DNA of 9,245 bases from the NCBI GenBank assembly GCA_958438125.1, contig CAUBQN010000055.1, positions 1 through 9,245 on the forward strand, in the 5' to 3' direction. Below the pieces are notes generated by a model. That model had not been told where the DNA came from, made no database searches, and saw only the letters and a program-made list of their open reading frames with translations. Source of the stretch: an uncultured Collinsella sp. (GTDB taxonomy: Bacteria > Actinomycetota > Coriobacteriia > Coriobacteriales > Coriobacteriaceae). The translations under genes and the position numbers were made by a program. This document shows positions 7,557 through 9,245 of this stretch, in pieces; within the stretch, counting starts at the first letter, position 1, and each line of letters opens with the position of its first letter.

Positions 7557-8264
7557 TTACTTCAGGCCGTTAGCCCAATCCTTGGCCTGAGCAACGGCGT
7601 TGGCGGCAGGAGTAGCTTCCTCGCCCTTCTGGTCGGCGCCGAAGATGTAGGCGGAAACCGTCATCTTGGGAGCGTCGGCGACCATGGAGCCCTTCAGCGT
7701 GCTAGGGAACATAACCTTACTAAAGAGCTCGCCGGTGTAGACGTCCGCAGCAGCGCTCTTGGCGCCTAGAACGGCGGGACCGCTCGTGGCGCCCTTGGCG
7801 TACATGAACAGGCCGCTCAGATACTTGCCGTCGGCGGAAGTGGACACCTCACCATCGACCGGCTTCCAGTTGTTATGGAGCGTGAAGTACGGGGTGTCCG
7901 CGGGATCGGTGCCCTCCTTGACCATGGCGTTCTTCACATAGATAAACACGTAGGCGTCATCGGAGCCCTTCTTGATGCCAACGTTGGGGTTCTTATCGGC
8001 AGTTGCGCCGGGAACGATCTTGGAGTCGTCGACCCACTTGGTCTCGAACAGGTAGGCCTTGCCAGTATTCGGTTTACTGGGGTCCGGCTTCTCGGGGTCG
8101 GTCGGATCCGGTTTGTTCTCCGTGGGACCAAAGCTACCCACCGTAAACACGTTCTCCAGCGACTGCGTAGCCGTCAGCCAGGCATAGGTGCCCACGCCGG
8201 CAGCCAGTACCAGCAGCAGCAGGGCGGCAACGATGCCGTAGCGTTTTTTCTTCTTGTTTTCCAT
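7557..8264 (-). CDS. TasA/camelysin-like SipW-dependent secreted protein, probable major fibre subunit
   Basis: This 235-residue protein is probably the main secreted substrate of the adjacent SipW-like peptidase. It has a basic start (MENKKKKR), a hydrophobic stretch (about 11-24) and GTYA at 25-28 followed by WLTATQ and N-x-FTVG (38-43). That pattern fits the SipW-type signal, with cleavage expected after GTYA as in TasA (GTWA/AFND). A linker rich in Pro, Asp and Lys (about 47-67) precedes the folded domain. Family-type motifs are IVPGATADKNP (83-93), AYVFIYVKN (104-112), DGKYLSGLFMY (145-155) and VSAYIFGADQ (203-212). There is no anchor. An in-frame start at 8507 is rejected because it would overrun the peptidase gene and lacks a signal peptide; ATG 8264 has a good Shine-Dalgarno. 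It is the only SipW substrate with a strong leader and is followed by a terminator-like hairpin, which suggests higher expression than the genes below. The fibre role is inferred. Confidence 0.9.
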   Translation of the reverse strand: MENKKKKRYGIVAALLLLVLAAGVGTYAWLTATQSLENVFTVGSFGPTENKPDPTDPEKPDPSKPNTGKAYLFETKWVDDSKIVPGATADKNPNVGIKKGSDDAYVFIYVKNAMVKEGTDPADTPYFTLHNNWKPVDGEVSTSADGKYLSGLFMYAKGATSGPAVLGAKSAAADVYTGELFSKVMFPSTLKGSMVADAPKMTVSAYIFGADQKGEEATPAANAVAQAKDWANGLK

Positions 8265-8272
8265 CGTTCTCT

Positions 8273-8278
8273 TCCTTT
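8273..8278 (-). promoter_or_regulatory. Ribosome binding site deciding the TasA-like start
   Basis: AAAGGA on the minus strand lies 8 bases before ATG 8264. It supports this start over the in-frame upstream ATG at 8507, which lies inside the signal peptidase gene. Confidence 0.75.
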
Positions 8279-8334
8279 CGAAAACCGACTTCCCCGGCAA
8301 CGGCCCTTGCCGCCGCCGACACCTCTCCCTGCCG

Positions 8335-8892
8335 CTATGGACGCCGCCCCCTCGCATGCGCGCGGGCATGCTTGTCCGCAGGCTCGTCGGGAACCATCCG
8401 ATCGAGCACAATCGACGCCGCGACCAGCAGCGCCAGAACGGCCACCACAACAAGCAAACCGGGCATCGTCGTGCAATATGCGTTAACGAAGCCCAGGTAA
8501 GGGACACAAAAAGCGACAGTGCCGATCACGCGCGAAAAAGGTGTCTGCTCGGCATCGTGCATGATGCTTCCATCTGCATTTTTGTTCGCAATTCCCTGCG
8601 TGCCGATCATCTGCGCCACAGGGTCGACCTCGTACACCTGGTGCGTCACCACGGCGCCGTCCGATCGGTAAAACGTTGCATTGTCGCCCACGGCAATATC
8701 CGTTGGCTCAACCTGGCGAACAAACACCATGGAGCCGACGGGAAGCTCGGGTTCCATAGAGCCCGAGAGCACAGCAAAAGGCATGTATCCAAATGCACGA
8801 GGAACAAAAGAAACGACGGCAAGGGCCATGACGAGTACAAGCACCAAGCTACTAAGAAGCGCAATAAATCGTTTGAGTCCGCGCGCCGCCAT
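8335..8892 (-). CDS. sipW: ER-type signal peptidase I (SipW-like)
   Basis: This 185-residue membrane protein should cleave signal peptides of the secreted proteins encoded downstream, acting at the outer face of the membrane. Residues 9-30 form an N-terminal membrane segment. The serine box SGSMEP lies at 43-48, with S45 as the expected nucleophile. The general-base position is a histidine (H84 in VVTHQVYEV), not the lysine of ordinary bacterial LepB enzymes, which places it in the ER/SipW type. A second hydrophobic segment (about 143-162) and a basic His/Arg-rich cytoplasmic-type tail (HARAHARGRRP) end the protein. The box that usually reads GDAN or GDNN reads GIAN here (100-103), so the usual aspartate is isoleucine; D107 is nearby. 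The ATG at 8892 has only a weak, distant purine stretch upstream. It is the first gene of the operon and ends 70 bases before the TasA-like gene. Family assignment is firm; the gene symbol is by analogy. Confidence 0.93.
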   Translation of the reverse strand: MAARGLKRFIALLSSLVLVLVMALAVVSFVPRAFGYMPFAVLSGSMEPELPVGSMVFVRQVEPTDIAVGDNATFYRSDGAVVTHQVYEVDPVAQMIGTQGIANKNADGSIMHDAEQTPFSRVIGTVAFCVPYLGFVNAYCTTMPGLLVVVAVLALLVAASIVLDRMVPDEPADKHARAHARGRRP

Positions 8893-9091
8893 AATAATTA
8901 ATTCATCCCCATCGAGGCCTTAATTCGACCAATCCAAGGGTCAGCAAGTTTCAGCAGAAACCGCAAGGCGCTTGAATAGCGAGTCCGAAATTAGCCAATT
9001 TGGAATCTTTTCGTAAGAAAAACAAGGCGATGTGCTACACATTTTTCAATGTTTTGTCGCTAAATGCTACTTATTTTGGCGTAAGTGGTCA

Positions 9092-9121
9092 TTTATCCCC
9101 ATACCGGACTGCCATATCCAA
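9092..9121 (-). promoter_or_regulatory. Weak candidate operon promoter
   Basis: On the minus strand TTGGAT (9121-9116) and GATAAA (9097-9092) are separated by 18 bases. They match the sigma-70 consensus at 3 of 6 and 4 of 6 positions. It would give a leader of about 190 bases before the signal peptidase gene. Nothing stronger was found between 8893 and 9245, so this is only a best guess. Confidence 0.2.
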
Positions 9122-9133
9122 TATCTTCTACTA

Positions 9134-9171
9134 ACCCCCTACGCATCTTCTTCATAGGGGGTCTGTTTTTT
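9134..9171 (+). terminator. Rho-independent terminator on the plus strand, upstream of the operon
   Basis: Arms ACCCCCTA (9134-9141) and TAGGGGGT (9155-9162) form a perfect 8-bp stem with a 13-base loop, followed by CTG and six T (9166-9171). The minus-strand reading has no U-run after the stem, so it works for plus-strand transcription only. No convincing plus-strand gene precedes it in the window. It may end an unannotated small RNA or short transcript, or be an attenuator in the leader of a plus-strand gene to the right of the window. Confidence 0.75.
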
Positions 9172-9245
9172 GAATATCTAAAAGAATGCGCCCCATTACA
9201 GTCTGAAGTGGGCCACCGATAAATTTCGATGGCGAGCATTCGGCG

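Larger units (their letters stand above)
8893..9245. other. Intergenic region upstream of the operon
   Basis: These 353 bases carry no gene I can support. They hold the plus-strand terminator (9134-9171), a small TTTTC-GTAA-GAAAA hairpin with a GNRA-type loop on the plus strand (9008-9021), and an imperfect direct repeat TGCTACACATTTTT / TGCTACTTATTTTG 32 bases apart (9033 and 9065). There are also short open frames on both strands. The last 74 bases show no clear feature. Confidence 0.7.

Noticed and set aside
8295..8312. CGGCAA/TTGCCG hairpin between the signal peptidase and TasA-like genes
   Set aside because: Only 6 bp with no following T-run; too weak to call a terminator or regulator.
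7875..8486. 203-codon plus-strand open frame
   Set aside because: Antisense to the TasA-like and signal peptidase genes; Arg/Pro-rich composition typical of a shadow frame.
9093..9239. 48-codon minus-strand frame (starts MLAIEIYRW)
   Set aside because: It contains the whole plus-strand terminator stem, has no ribosome site seen, and similar short frames occur by chance on both strands here.
1..9245. CRISPR array, tRNA, rRNA, insertion sequence or integrase
   Set aside because: No regularly spaced direct repeats, no RNA-gene core motifs and no transposase or integrase frame were seen on either strand.

Overview
The window suggests a gut actinobacterium of the class Coriobacteriia (Collinsella-like). 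The basis is a fairly GC-rich coding sequence (two 60-base stretches counted by hand give 65-68 %), AT-richer intergenic DNA, an ER-type (SipW-like) signal peptidase next to TasA/camelysin-like substrates, and a giant adhesin with InlB-type repeats. The genus is an inference; no rRNA or housekeeping gene is present to confirm it.

All six convincing genes lie on the minus strand and read right to left as one surface-structure operon. In transcription order they are: an ER-type signal peptidase I (8892-8335); a TasA-like SipW-dependent protein with a Pro/Asp/Lys linker (8264-7557); a 93-base gap holding a 17-bp perfect hairpin that looks like a leaky terminator; a second SipW-dependent protein (7463-6816); an 1820-residue secreted protein with a beta-helix-like N-terminus, about eight FxGW-type InlB-like modules and a Cna-B-like end (6812-1350); a third SipW-dependent protein (1348-776); and a small secreted protein ending in an LAATG sorting-type motif, a membrane segment and a basic tail (773-75). 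The last four genes are separated by only 1-3 bases, whereas the first two junctions are 70 and 93 bases.

Taken together the locus looks like a self-contained extracellular fibre or matrix system. The peptidase would process three related fibre-type subunits, the giant protein would be the adhesin or scaffold, and the LAATG protein would be the cell-attached base. This resembles the Bacillus tapA-sipW-tasA logic but has two extra SipW substrates, a giant repeat adhesin and a possible wall anchor. No sortase gene is visible.

The 353 bases upstream of the operon (8893-9245) hold no convincing gene. They do contain a clear Rho-independent terminator pointing away from the operon (plus strand, 9134-9171), which implies a plus-strand transcript with no annotated gene. 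Inside the giant gene is an unexplained perfect 28-bp palindrome (6622-6649). Bases 1-74 hold no gene I can support, only a weak hairpin.
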